A DNA stretch of 64,000 bases from Novosphingobium sp. CECT 9465 (lineage in GTDB: Bacteria; Pseudomonadota; Alphaproteobacteria; Sphingomonadales; Sphingomonadaceae), in contig NZ_CAKLBX010000001.1 in assembly GCF_920987055.1 (NCBI RefSeq), forward strand, positions 248,001-312,000. Direction: 5' to 3'. Position 1 is the stretch's first letter; every line of letters begins with the position of its first letter. The notes under the pieces are model-generated. The model ran no database searches. It saw nothing but the letters and a program-made list of their open reading frames with translations, and had not been told where the DNA came from. The position numbers and the translations under genes are program-made. Positions 17,415 to 25,803 of the stretch are shown here, in pieces.

Positions 17415-19558
17415 GCCTGCCTCCGGTTGATCGTCGCGGCTTCATCGGGTTTGGCACCGGCCTGCTTGCGCTGGGCCTTTATCGTCCGGCGGAGGCTGCG
17501 CCATCGGGCGCGGAACCGCCCGCTGTTCTGCAGCAGCCGTTCCTGCGGATCGAGGCTGACGATGCCGTGACCGTCTTTGCCAAGCATCTCGACATGGGGC
17601 AGGGCATCGGCACGGGTCTTGCGCAGATCGTGGCCGAGGAACTTGATGCGGACTGGGCGCAGGTGAGGGTGGAGGCCGCGCCGGTGAACCTGCGCGATTA
17701 TGCCCATACCACATTCAAGACGCAGACGACCGGCGGATCGACGTCCATATCCAACAGTTGGGATCAGTTGCGCCGCGCCGGGGCAACCGCGCGCGCCATG
17801 CTGGTGGCCGCTGCGGCGCGGCGGTGGAGTGTGCCTGAGGCTGAAATTACGGTGAAACAGGGCAAGGTGGTTCATACCGCTTCTGGCCGGACCAGCGGGT
17901 TCGGGGCGCTTTCGCCAATCGCGGCGCTGCTGCCCGTGCCGCCGGATGTCACGCTCAAGCCGGTCAGCCAGTTTGCCCTGCTGGGAACGCCGGTGCGTCG
18001 GCTGGATACGGCGGACAAGCACCGGGGCAAGGCGCAGTATGGTATCGACATGCGGTTGCCGGATATGCTGCACGCCGTCATCGCGCGCGCGCCGCGCTTT
18101 GGTGCCAGGGTCAAGGCGTTTGACGCCAAGGCGGCGCTGGCGGTTCCCGGCGTGGAACGGGTGGTGCAGGTTCCATCGGGCATTGCGGTGCTGGCAGGCA
18201 ACACGTGGAGCGCGTGCCGGGGGCGCGATGCGCTGAACATTACCTGGGATGAAAGCGGCGCGGAGACCCGCTCTACCGATGAAATCGCCACCTATTTCAG
18301 GCAACTGGCACAGGACGATGCAGGACTGGTCTGTGCCGAGCGCGGCAATGCGGCGACCGCGATTGCCGGAGCAGCGGCGGTGGTCGAGGCCGAATTCCTG
18401 TTCCCCTATCTGGCGCAGGCCCCGCTTGAACCGCTGTGCGTCACCGGCCGGATCGATGCGCAGGGGTGCGAGTTGTGGGGCGGGTTTCAAAGCCAGACGA
18501 TCAATCAGGCAAAGGTCTGCGAGATACTGGGGCTGCGGACCGATCAGGTCCGCCTGAACACCCTGCCCGCCGGGGGCAGCTTCGGGCGGCGCGCCAGCTT
18601 CACCTCTGACTGGGTGGCCGAACTTGCCGAAGTGCTCAAGGCCATTGGCGGACGGCGTCCGGTCAAGCTGATGTGGACGCGCGAGGATGATCTTGCAGGC
18701 GGTTATTACCGGCCGATGTTCCTGCATCGCTACCGCATCGGGGTGGATGAAAAGGGCCATATCGCAGGGCTGGAACTGAAACTGGTCGGCCAGTCGATCC
18801 TGTTCGGTGTGCCGACCGGAGAGGGAACGCCGCCCAAGGCCGATTTCCTGTCCTATATGGGCAACATGGCGGATCGTTATGCGATTGCCGATGCTTCGGT
18901 TCGCTGGGTCAGTCCGCAGGTCAAGGTGCCGGTCCATACCTTCCGTTCAATCGGCAACACGCATACCACGCTGTCCAAAGAGATCATGATGGACCGGCTG
19001 GCCCGGCGCGCCGGAATCGATCCCGTGGCGTACCGGCTGGCGCATCTGGGCCAGGCACCCCGGCAGGCGCAGGTGCTGCGCCTTGCCGCCGAAAAGGCCG
19101 GCTGGGGCAAGCCGCTTCCGGCCGGGCGAAAGCTGGGGGTTGCGGTGCAGGAATCCGAACAGAGCTTCATCGCTCAGATCGCCGAAGTGAGCATCGAGGA
19201 TGGCACCGTGCGTGTGCACCGCGTGACCTGCGCGGTCGATTGCGGATTTGCGCTCGACCCCGGCAACATCCGTGCGCAGATGGAAGGCGGCATCGGCTTT
19301 GGCCTTTCAACCACCATGCTGAGTTCGATCACGATGACGGCGGGCGTGGTCGATCAGCGCAATTTCGATAGCTACCAGTTGCTGCGCATCAACGAAATGC
19401 CGGTGATCGATGTGCATATCGTGGACAGCGCCGAACGCCCGACTGGCGTGGGAGAGCCGGGTTCCACTTGTGTTGGCGCAGCGGTTGCCAATGCGCTGGA
19501 GGCGTTGTCCGGCAAGCGCGTCGAGCGTTTTCCGATGAAGGATCTGACGCTGGTGTGA
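17411..19558 (+). CDS. Molybdopterin-binding hydroxylase large subunit (IorB/NicB-like)
   Basis: Catalytic subunit of 715 residues with the aldehyde-oxidase/xanthine-dehydrogenase molybdopterin fold. It begins with a twin-arginine-like VDRRGFIGFG stretch and a hydrophobic segment ending near AEA, so Tat export or membrane attachment is likely. Motifs DMGQGIGTGLAQIVAEEL, GGSFGRR and VGEPGSTCVGAAVANAL are those of the IorB branch. With the small subunit it would hydroxylate a carbon next to nitrogen in a heteroaromatic ring, or oxidise an aldehyde. No cytochrome c subunit is encoded nearby. A terminator hairpin follows. Confidence 0.9.
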   Translation: MSLPPVDRRGFIGFGTGLLALGLYRPAEAAPSGAEPPAVLQQPFLRIEADDAVTVFAKHLDMGQGIGTGLAQIVAEELDADWAQVRVEAAPVNLRDYAHTTFKTQTTGGSTSISNSWDQLRRAGATARAMLVAAAARRWSVPEAEITVKQGKVVHTASGRTSGFGALSPIAALLPVPPDVTLKPVSQFALLGTPVRRLDTADKHRGKAQYGIDMRLPDMLHAVIARAPRFGARVKAFDAKAALAVPGVERVVQVPSGIAVLAGNTWSACRGRDALNITWDESGAETRSTDEIATYFRQLAQDDAGLVCAERGNAATAIAGAAAVVEAEFLFPYLAQAPLEPLCVTGRIDAQGCELWGGFQSQTINQAKVCEILGLRTDQVRLNTLPAGGSFGRRASFTSDWVAELAEVLKAIGGRRPVKLMWTREDDLAGGYYRPMFLHRYRIGVDEKGHIAGLELKLVGQSILFGVPTGEGTPPKADFLSYMGNMADRYAIADASVRWVSPQVKVPVHTFRSIGNTHTTLSKEIMMDRLARRAGIDPVAYRLAHLGQAPRQAQVLRLAAEKAGWGKPLPAGRKLGVAVQESEQSFIAQIAEVSIEDGTVRVHRVTCAVDCGFALDPGNIRAQMEGGIGFGLSTTMLSSITMTAGVVDQRNFDSYQLLRINEMPVIDVHIVDSAERPTGVGEPGSTCVGAAVANALEALSGKRVERFPMKDLTLV

Positions 19559-19571
19559 TGACGGTGTGATG

Positions 19572-19604
19572 GCCCCGCCCGCGCAGGTGCGCGCGCAGCG
19601 GGGC
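19572..19604. terminator. Bidirectional terminator-like hairpin
   Basis: GCCCCGC at 19572-19578 pairs with GCGGGGC at 19598-19604, with extra GCGC pairing inside the loop. It lies between the convergent stops of the hydroxylase and the racemase-like gene. Confidence 0.5.
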
Positions 19605-19611
19605 ATGAGCT

Positions 19612-20403
19612 TCAGAAGTCTGAAAGCAGCCGTCCGAAACCTGTCATTTTTTCGGTAAAGCCGTTGGCTCGCAGGGCGTGCCAGTAGGTTGCCGTGTTGA
19701 TCGCCACAACCGGCTTGCCCAGCGTCTCTTCCATTTCTGCGGCCAGCCGGACCATGGAAAGGTTCGTGCCGACCTGAACGATGGCATCAACATTGTCGGC
19801 GTCCAGCGCCAGGATCACCTTGCGCATATGGTCTTCAGGTACGCGGGCGATATTGGTCCAGCTTGTGCAGCGCAGCGGCACGTCGTGGACAATCTCGAAG
19901 CCATAGTCCGAAAAGAAGCCCCGAACATTGGCGTTCGCCGTCGGATAATAGGGGGAAACGAACGCGATGCGGCGGACGTTGCCGTAGGCGCGCAGGGCTT
20001 CGGCCGTGGCGACCGAGCCGACGCTTATGCCAAGCCCGGTTTGATCCTCCACTTGCGCGATGAAATCCGCGCAGCCGACCTTGCCACCGACGAACGAAAT
20101 CGCCGATACGCCCAGCACCAGATAATCCGGGCGGCAAGTCACCGCCGTTGCCAGTGCATCACGCATTCCCGCTGAAATCTTGGCCGCGCCCTGGTTGAAC
20201 GCATCGTCGGACAGCGCCACCGGATCTTCAACGTAGATGTCGCGGTACTGGTTGGTCACCCCTTGCGGGCGCATCATTTCCATGTCCGGCTGGACCACGG
20301 TGTTGGTGGATGGGCCAATCACCGCAAAGACCCGGCGCGGTCCCAGAATGTCGGTGGGGTTGATCGGGGTAGGGCCGATCAGGGCTTCGAGTTGCGCGCT
20401 CAT
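19612..20403 (-). CDS. Maleate isomerase / arylmalonate decarboxylase family protein lacking active-site cysteines
   Basis: A 263-residue protein with the Asp/Glu racemase-type fold (IGPSTNTVVQPDMEMMRP start, VSPYYPTANANVRGFF, then VQVGTNLSMVRLAAEME). In maleate isomerases such as NicE a Cys is expected in the LGYAC-type motif and another in the LSAC-type motif. Here the matching places read LGVSAIS and VQVGTNL, so neither Cys is present. The three cysteines it has are elsewhere. It may act as a lyase, a decarboxylase or a non-catalytic relative. Its start overlaps the monooxygenase stop as ATGA, so the two act together. Confidence 0.8.
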   Translation of the reverse strand: MSAQLEALIGPTPINPTDILGPRRVFAVIGPSTNTVVQPDMEMMRPQGVTNQYRDIYVEDPVALSDDAFNQGAAKISAGMRDALATAVTCRPDYLVLGVSAISFVGGKVGCADFIAQVEDQTGLGISVGSVATAEALRAYGNVRRIAFVSPYYPTANANVRGFFSDYGFEIVHDVPLRCTSWTNIARVPEDHMRKVILALDADNVDAIVQVGTNLSMVRLAAEMEETLGKPVVAINTATYWHALRANGFTEKMTGFGRLLSDF

Positions 20404-21602
20404 GCGATGGCCTCCGCTTCCTTGAGGCTGCCCAGCATGGATTGGCCGATCAGGAATTGCAGCCGCGCTTCGGGATCGTTCTGCAGGATTTCCATGCGCT
20501 CGCGCTTGTCCGCCCGGTCCTGATCCCAGCCCTTGCGCATCGATTTCATGTTCTCGATCGATTGCTTCTGCACGAACGTCTGCGTCACATGGCGGCGCTG
20601 GCGGTCATAATGCGCCATGATATCGCCGGTTTCGCCGCCCTGCAGGACGCTGACGATCTTTTCGGCGATGTTGATGCCGTCATGGATGCCGCTGTTCATG
20701 CCATAACCGCCCATCGGGCTGTTAAGGTGCGCCGCATCGCCTGCGATGGCGATCCGCCCTTTCGAAAAGCGTTCGCACACGCGCTGGTGCACACGATAGA
20801 TCGTGCGGTGCCGCGTCTGCACCGGCTGATCCGATCCGAGGATGCGTTTGAACACGCCTTCCTTTGTCGCGTCGGACAGCAGCGCCTCGTCATCGTCGTC
20901 CTCGCTGACCGGCAGCATGACCCGCCACAGGCGCGGCGTACGCAGCAGGACCAGCCATTCGTCGGGATCGGAAATGTAGTTTACGTTGCTAAGGCCGTCA
21001 AAAGCCTGTTCCAGAGGATAATCGGTTGACAGGCAAAGGTATTTTTCCGGGTAGGTAAAGCCTTCGAAGGACAGGTCCAGCAGCTTGCGCACTACGCTGT
21101 TCGCGCCATCGCAACCGATGACATAGCGCGCGGCGTACTGGACAACCTCGGTTCCGGTTTCGACCCATGCCAGCACATGGTCACCGCGATCATCAAGGAA
21201 CAACAGGCGCGAACGATAGCTAAGCTGCGCATCCGTTTCTGCTTCAAGCGCGTCGAGAACTTCCTGCCGGACCTTGTCCTGTTCGCACTGGATACGAAAC
21301 GGGAAAGGCGTCTGGTCCTTCAGCTCGGAGAAATCGAACGAAAACACTTCGCCCGATTTGCGGTCCCGATACTGGTAGACCGGCGCTTTCAGGCCATAGC
21401 TGAGCAGCGTCTTGCTGACGCCCAGAGCGTCGAGGATCGAGATCGTCGGCGGATGAAAGGTCGAAGCCCGCAGGTCCACAGCCTCACGGTTGCCTGCCTC
21501 GATGCCCGCCACGGATATTCCCGCCCGCGCCAGATAAAGCGCAGTAACCGCTCCGACAGGACCAAGGCCCACGACCAGGGTTTCGACATCAATCCGTTTC
21601 AT
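20400..21602 (-). CDS. FAD-dependent aromatic monooxygenase (6-hydroxynicotinate 3-monooxygenase/PHBH-like)
   Basis: Class A flavoprotein hydroxylase of 400 residues. FAD-binding GLGPVG is at residues 12-17, the IGCDGANSVVRKLL motif near 165, and GDAAHLNSPMGGYGMNSGIHDG near 285. These enzymes hydroxylate a ring at a position activated by OH or NH2, sometimes with loss of carboxylate as in NicC. The start is ATG 21602, with only a weak ribosome site. It is coupled to the racemase-fold gene and faces away from the phytanoyl-type oxygenase gene. Confidence 0.88.
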   Translation of the reverse strand: MKRIDVETLVVGLGPVGAVTALYLARAGISVAGIEAGNREAVDLRASTFHPPTISILDALGVSKTLLSYGLKAPVYQYRDRKSGEVFSFDFSELKDQTPFPFRIQCEQDKVRQEVLDALEAETDAQLSYRSRLLFLDDRGDHVLAWVETGTEVVQYAARYVIGCDGANSVVRKLLDLSFEGFTYPEKYLCLSTDYPLEQAFDGLSNVNYISDPDEWLVLLRTPRLWRVMLPVSEDDDDEALLSDATKEGVFKRILGSDQPVQTRHRTIYRVHQRVCERFSKGRIAIAGDAAHLNSPMGGYGMNSGIHDGINIAEKIVSVLQGGETGDIMAHYDRQRRHVTQTFVQKQSIENMKSMRKGWDQDRADKRERMEILQNDPEARLQFLIGQSMLGSLKEAEAIA

Positions 21603-21889
21603 TGCGCTTGGGTGTCCGTGCTGGAATCGACAATTGCGGCAACGCTACCGCAGCCGCAGGCGGGCAGTACCGGCGAATTGGGAATGTCCGTTATGCGGTC
21701 ACCAGAGCAGAACAGGCACGGTTACAACCATGGCGGCGATGCGGCGGACAAGCACGGCTGGGCAGGCGCTCCTGGTTTGCGTATGTGACCGATATCCGGT
21801 CATCGGATCAAAGGCAGTCGCACCGCGTGTCCAGCTTGATAGGAATCGGACCAACGAACGGGATTGCGTTGAGCGCTGTGGAGATGACC
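21603..21889. other. Divergent intergenic region
   Basis: This 287-base stretch separates the minus-strand monooxygenase and the plus-strand oxygenase, so it should hold both promoters. No clear -35/-10 pair or long palindrome was recognised. Confidence 0.4.
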
Positions 21890-22750
21890 ATGATCCGTGA
21901 ATACAGTGAAGCCGAACTCAAGGAACTTGCCGACTTCTATGAAGAGCACGGTGCCGTGCAGCTAAAAGGGCTGATCGATCCGAAGGACGCGGCGCGGGTT
22001 CTGGAAATTGCCGATGAAATGGCGGCCCGTGCCGATGACGAGCGCGCTGCAGGGTCCGACCTGTCCTATGGCCGGGCGCCGGGGCGCATGACGATCCGCT
22101 ACATGTGGCGCGAAGTGCCCGAAATCCGCGATTTCCTGCTGCGGGCCGAACTTTCGAAGGCGCTGGCGAAGATCGTCGGTTCGCGGCAATTGCGCTTCTG
22201 GTTCGATCTCACCTTCTTCCACAATGGCACGCAAGACGGCGAAACCGGCGACGGCACCGCATGGCATCACGATATCGCGGCGTTTGCCTTCAAGGGTGAG
22301 ATGCTGCCATCGCTGTGGATGGCGCTGACCCCCGCCACGGCTGAAACCAGCCGCCTGATGTTCATCGACGGAAGCCACAAGAACGTGCCCGGATATTTCC
22401 GTCCGCCCACGGCAGCCGATGTGAAGCCGGACGACGGGATGCTGGACATCCTCGATTACGATGCGCTGGTGGCCGAGGGCAAGGAAAAGATACTGACCTG
22501 GGATTGTCAGCCGGGCGATGCCCTGATCATCCATCCTTACACGATCCATGGCGCCCAAGGAAACGATGGAAGCGGCGGTGGCAAGCGTCGTGTAGCCATC
22601 ACCACGCGCTGGCTGGGCGACGATTGCCGCTGGCTGCCGACGACCGGCCAGAGCACGCGGATGCCAGGCCTGCAACAGGCGGCGCTTCCGCTGGGTGCGC
22701 GCCCCAAGGGTGAATACTTTCCGCTGGTCTATGATGAGAAGGCTGCCTGA
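21890..22750 (+). CDS. Phytanoyl-CoA dioxygenase family protein
   Basis: Non-heme Fe(II)/2-oxoglutarate oxygenase-like protein of 286 residues. The HxD metal pair is HHD in AWHHDIAAFAF and the distal His lies in IIHPYTIHGAQG. ATG 21890 has GGAG six bases upstream; ATG 21884 overlaps that site. Members usually hydroxylate aliphatic carbons. In this nic-like cluster no NicX-type ring-cleaving dioxygenase is seen, so this is one candidate for an oxygenation step. Confidence 0.85.
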   Translation: MIREYSEAELKELADFYEEHGAVQLKGLIDPKDAARVLEIADEMAARADDERAAGSDLSYGRAPGRMTIRYMWREVPEIRDFLLRAELSKALAKIVGSRQLRFWFDLTFFHNGTQDGETGDGTAWHHDIAAFAFKGEMLPSLWMALTPATAETSRLMFIDGSHKNVPGYFRPPTAADVKPDDGMLDILDYDALVAEGKEKILTWDCQPGDALIIHPYTIHGAQGNDGSGGGKRRVAITTRWLGDDCRWLPTTGQSTRMPGLQQAALPLGARPKGEYFPLVYDEKAA

Positions 22751-22883
22751 GCCGGGCTGCCCGGCCACCGGACGCGTAGAACCGCCAGCTATGCCATCAG
22801 GGTGCATCGGGCGCACAAAAACGCAACGCCCTTTGCTTGGCATCCCAAACTGATCATACCTCCTCCATGTCTGTCTGGGGGAA

Positions 22884-23684
22884 ATGATGGTCGGCGAGGA
22901 ACTGCAGACGCTGAAGCGCGGGCTGGAAACCCTGGCCTGCATCAATGCCCGAGGGCCATTGCAGCTGTTCGAAATCGTGCGGGCACTGCAATTGCCAAGG
23001 GCAACGGTCTATCGCATCGTGGCCACGCTGATTGCCGAGGGCTACTGCCTGCGGATACCCAATTCGCGCCTGTACATGGTGACTGAAAAAGTCCGTGAAC
23101 TGGCGATGGGGCTTGATGTTTCGGCGCTGGTCACCGTCGCTGCGCTGCCGACGTTCGAGGCGCTTGCGCGCGATGTCGAATGGCCGATCGGGCTGGTCAC
23201 GCCAAATGGCGAAGCGATGCTTGTGCGGCTGGCAACCGACGTGACTACCCCGCTGGCGCTGCTCAAGGCAACGCCGGGGTTTCTGGCGCCGATGATGATC
23301 AGCTCGACCGGGCTGGTCTATCTGGCGTTCGAAGACCCGCTGATCGCCAACCGTACGATCCGTGCAATCAAGGCCGATCCCGCCTTCGCGCAGTTCTACC
23401 ACGGTGATGACGAGTTCGACGGGTACATCGCGTTTGCCCGGCGCAATGGCTACCTGCTGATGGAAGGACGTTTCCCCGAAGGCAGTCTGGGCTTGCCCAT
23501 CCTGTTGCGCGGGCGGCCCGTCGGCGGGTTGATGATGCGTTACATCCGCGCCGGAAACAGCCGCGACAAGGTGCTGGCCCGCTACCTTCCGATGCTGCGC
23601 CAGGCCACTGCGACGATCGAAGAAAAACTGCGCGACCTGGCCTGGGATGCAGCCCCCGGACTGCCCCGTATTCCTGAAATATGA
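22884..23684 (+). CDS. IclR family transcriptional regulator
   Basis: A 266-residue regulator: winged helix-turn-helix over about residues 8-70 (LFEIVRALQLPRATVYRIVATLIAEGYC) and a C-terminal IclR effector domain. Proteins of this family commonly control aromatic and dicarboxylate catabolism. GGGGGA precedes ATG 22884. It overlaps the next gene region and is probably cotranscribed with the alpha/beta hydrolase. A paralogue lies at 56115-56873. Confidence 0.9.
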   Translation: MMVGEELQTLKRGLETLACINARGPLQLFEIVRALQLPRATVYRIVATLIAEGYCLRIPNSRLYMVTEKVRELAMGLDVSALVTVAALPTFEALARDVEWPIGLVTPNGEAMLVRLATDVTTPLALLKATPGFLAPMMISSTGLVYLAFEDPLIANRTIRAIKADPAFAQFYHGDDEFDGYIAFARRNGYLLMEGRFPEGSLGLPILLRGRPVGGLMMRYIRAGNSRDKVLARYLPMLRQATATIEEKLRDLAWDAAPGLPRIPEI

Positions 23685-23701
23685 CGTATGGAGAAATGAA
23701 C

Positions 23702-24538
23702 ATGGATATCTTCATTGATGGCCCCGCAGGCAAGATCGACTTGCGGCACAAGGGGCTGGACGCCGCGCCGAAGCAGGTCGTTGTGCTGACGCAGGGTGCC
23801 AATCTTTCAGGCCAGCTTGGTTATGACCTTTCGTTCGATGGCCGCACCGATTATTCGATGATGGATGCGCTTGTGGCGCGTGGGTATGGCGTGGTCACCT
23901 TTGCCGTTCGCGGCTATCGCAAATCCGAACTGAACCACAGTCCGCTTGATGTGGGGACGGAACAGGCCATCGAAGACCTTTGTGCGGTCATGGACTGGGT
24001 GCGCGATCAGGGCTTTGCCACGCCGCACCTGCTGGGCTGGTCATGGGGCGGGCGGATCGTGGGGCATTATGCGTCGCGCTTCCCGGACCGGCTGGACCGG
24101 CTGGTGCTGATGGACCCGGCACTGGGCGGCGGCAACAAGATCCCGTTCGTCGAGAATGCCGACTGGTGGCAGAATACCTACGAATATTTCTTCAACAAGC
24201 TTGAGGCCGATCTGACCGATCTTGATGGCCGCACACAACTGGCGCGTCAGGCCGAAGATACCGAACTCAATGCTCCCAACGGCATCCGCGTGGAAAACGA
24301 AAAGGGCAGTGTGCAGGTCGATCCCGCCGCGCTGCGCAACCCCACGCTGATGCTCTATGGTCATGCTGCGGCCAAGCAGGACTATATGCAGGGCGGGGCG
24401 GTGCGCGAGGAGTTCTTCGGCAGGATCGACGTGACCGACAAGGCGCTGGTGATCGTGCCCGGCGGCGGCGATTATGCCCATCTGCAAAAGCCGCGCCAGC
24501 GCATGTTTGCGGTGATCGCAGACTTTCTTGGCGCCTGA
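23702..24538 (+). CDS. Alpha/beta hydrolase
   Basis: A 278-residue serine hydrolase with nucleophile motif GWSWGG near residue 105, a DPALGGG segment, and a C-terminal GGGDYAHLQ carrying the likely catalytic His. GGAG at 23690-23693 fits ATG 23702 better than the in-frame ATGs at 23681 and 23696. It is clearly paralogous to the hydrolase at 36390-37274 (shared LxGWSWGGRIxGxYA, RLVLMDPALGG and LMLYGHAAA-type segments). NicD-like deformylase or ring-product hydrolase activity is possible but unproven. Confidence 0.85.
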   Translation: MDIFIDGPAGKIDLRHKGLDAAPKQVVVLTQGANLSGQLGYDLSFDGRTDYSMMDALVARGYGVVTFAVRGYRKSELNHSPLDVGTEQAIEDLCAVMDWVRDQGFATPHLLGWSWGGRIVGHYASRFPDRLDRLVLMDPALGGGNKIPFVENADWWQNTYEYFFNKLEADLTDLDGRTQLARQAEDTELNAPNGIRVENEKGSVQVDPAALRNPTLMLYGHAAAKQDYMQGGAVREEFFGRIDVTDKALVIVPGGGDYAHLQKPRQRMFAVIADFLGA

Positions 24539-24552
24539 AGGAAGGATTGGGG

Positions 24553-24843
24553 ATGACCGCATACATCGTGTTCACCAAGGAGGAAGAGTTCGACGCGGGC
24601 GAACTGGCCACCTATCAGTCGCTCACCCCCAAAGCGCGCGAAGGGCACGATGTGTCGGCGCTCGCAAAATATGGCGCTTTCACCATGCTGGAGGGCGATC
24701 CCATCGAGGGTGCAGTCATCCTGCGCTTTCCCGGCATGGCAGAGGCCAAGGCCTGGTATGACAGCCCCGCCTATCAGGAAGCAGCCGCCCATCGCTGGAA
24801 AGGCGCCCGCTATCGCGCCTTCATCATCGACGGTCTGGACTGA
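24553..24843 (+). CDS. DUF1330 family protein
   Basis: A 96-residue dimeric ferredoxin-like alpha/beta barrel protein with the DUF1330 pattern AYIVF, GAVILRFPGMAEAKAWYDSPAYQ and RAFIIDG. GAAGGA lies six bases before ATG 24553. Members accompany many catabolic clusters, but no reaction is established. It is the last gene before a strong terminator. Confidence 0.82.
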   Translation: MTAYIVFTKEEEFDAGELATYQSLTPKAREGHDVSALAKYGAFTMLEGDPIEGAVILRFPGMAEAKAWYDSPAYQEAAAHRWKGARYRAFIIDGLD

Positions 24844-24864
24844 GTACGCCTGGTCGTAATGGGA

Positions 24865-24895
24865 AAAGGCCCCGGCATGATCTGCCGGGGCCTTT
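24865..24895. terminator. Bidirectional intrinsic terminator
   Basis: A perfect 13-base inverted repeat (AAAGGCCCCGGCA at 24865-24877, its complement at 24883-24895) with a five-base loop, flanked by A and T runs. It sits between the convergent DUF1330 and GST genes. Confidence 0.9.
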
Positions 24896-24933
24896 GCATG
24901 TCTGCTGCGAACTCGCAGCCTGCTGGCATGAAT

Positions 24934-25563
24934 CTATTTGCGAAAGCCTGCCAGCGTATCGATCTTCACGCGGGCGGGGCGTTCAAGGCAGCGGTCCAGC
25001 CATGCCACCACGCTGGGCAGGCCGGAAATATCGAACTTGAAATTGCGCGTGATCGTGATGAGCTGCACGCAGACGTTGATGTCCGCGATGCTGAACGTGT
25101 CCAGCAGGTAGTCCTTGCCGCTCAGCGCATGGTCCAGCTCGGCCAGCTTGGGCATCATCTGGGCCTTGAGCTGTTCGACCAGCGCATAATCGCGGTCCTC
25201 TTCCTTGCGCATCACCAGATGAGGAAACAGCGCGCCGATATAGTACTCGATCTCGGTGGCCGACCAGAATGTCCATTGAAGCGCACGGGCCTGCGCTGCC
25301 TTTTCAGCAGGCCAAAGCGTGGCTGCGCCATAGTTCTGGGCGATGTACATATTGATCGCCATCGATTCCGTCATCACCACGCCGCCTTCGTCCGACAGCG
25401 CCGGGATCTTGCCTGACGGGTTTATGGACAGGAACTCTTCGGTCTTGTTGGAACCATCAAGAGTGCTGATCGGCTTCCAGTCGTATGCAACGCCGGCCTC
25501 TTCTGCCGTCCACATGCAGCGCGATGCGCGCGAACCGATTACGCCGTAAATCGTGAAGGTCAT
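24934..25563 (-). CDS. Glutathione S-transferase family protein
   Basis: A 209-residue GST: N-terminal thioredoxin-like domain with GSRASRCMWTAEEAG and the cis-Pro/ES motif GKIPALSDEGGVVMTESMAI, then a helical C-terminal domain. AAAGGAG precedes ATG 25563. In catabolic clusters such GSTs act as isomerases, ether-cleaving enzymes or detoxifiers; the reaction here is unknown. Confidence 0.9.
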   Translation of the reverse strand: MTFTIYGVIGSRASRCMWTAEEAGVAYDWKPISTLDGSNKTEEFLSINPSGKIPALSDEGGVVMTESMAINMYIAQNYGAATLWPAEKAAQARALQWTFWSATEIEYYIGALFPHLVMRKEEDRDYALVEQLKAQMMPKLAELDHALSGKDYLLDTFSIADINVCVQLITITRNFKFDISGLPSVVAWLDRCLERPARVKIDTLAGFRK

Positions 25564-25803
25564 GGTGTCTCCTTTATGGCGACAGCACACTGACCGGCGC
25601 TGACACCCGGACGACTGGGTCGATCAGGTCGGTCAGTGACGCAAGGGGATGACCAAATACTCAACTCAATCGACGTTTCCGGCAGTTTTAATTCAGTCAC
25701 ACACCCATAGACTGCGGCTTTGGGATTTCAGCGCATCCTGAGCACGTTTCCGGCCATGCCGTTGCGTGGCGCAATGCGATTGATGGTGATCGGGAAGCGA
25801 TTG

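Noticed and set aside
17246..18937. Open frame of 563 codons opposite the molybdenum hydroxylase gene
   Set aside because: Antisense to a gene with strong family motifs; no recognisable domain in the translation.
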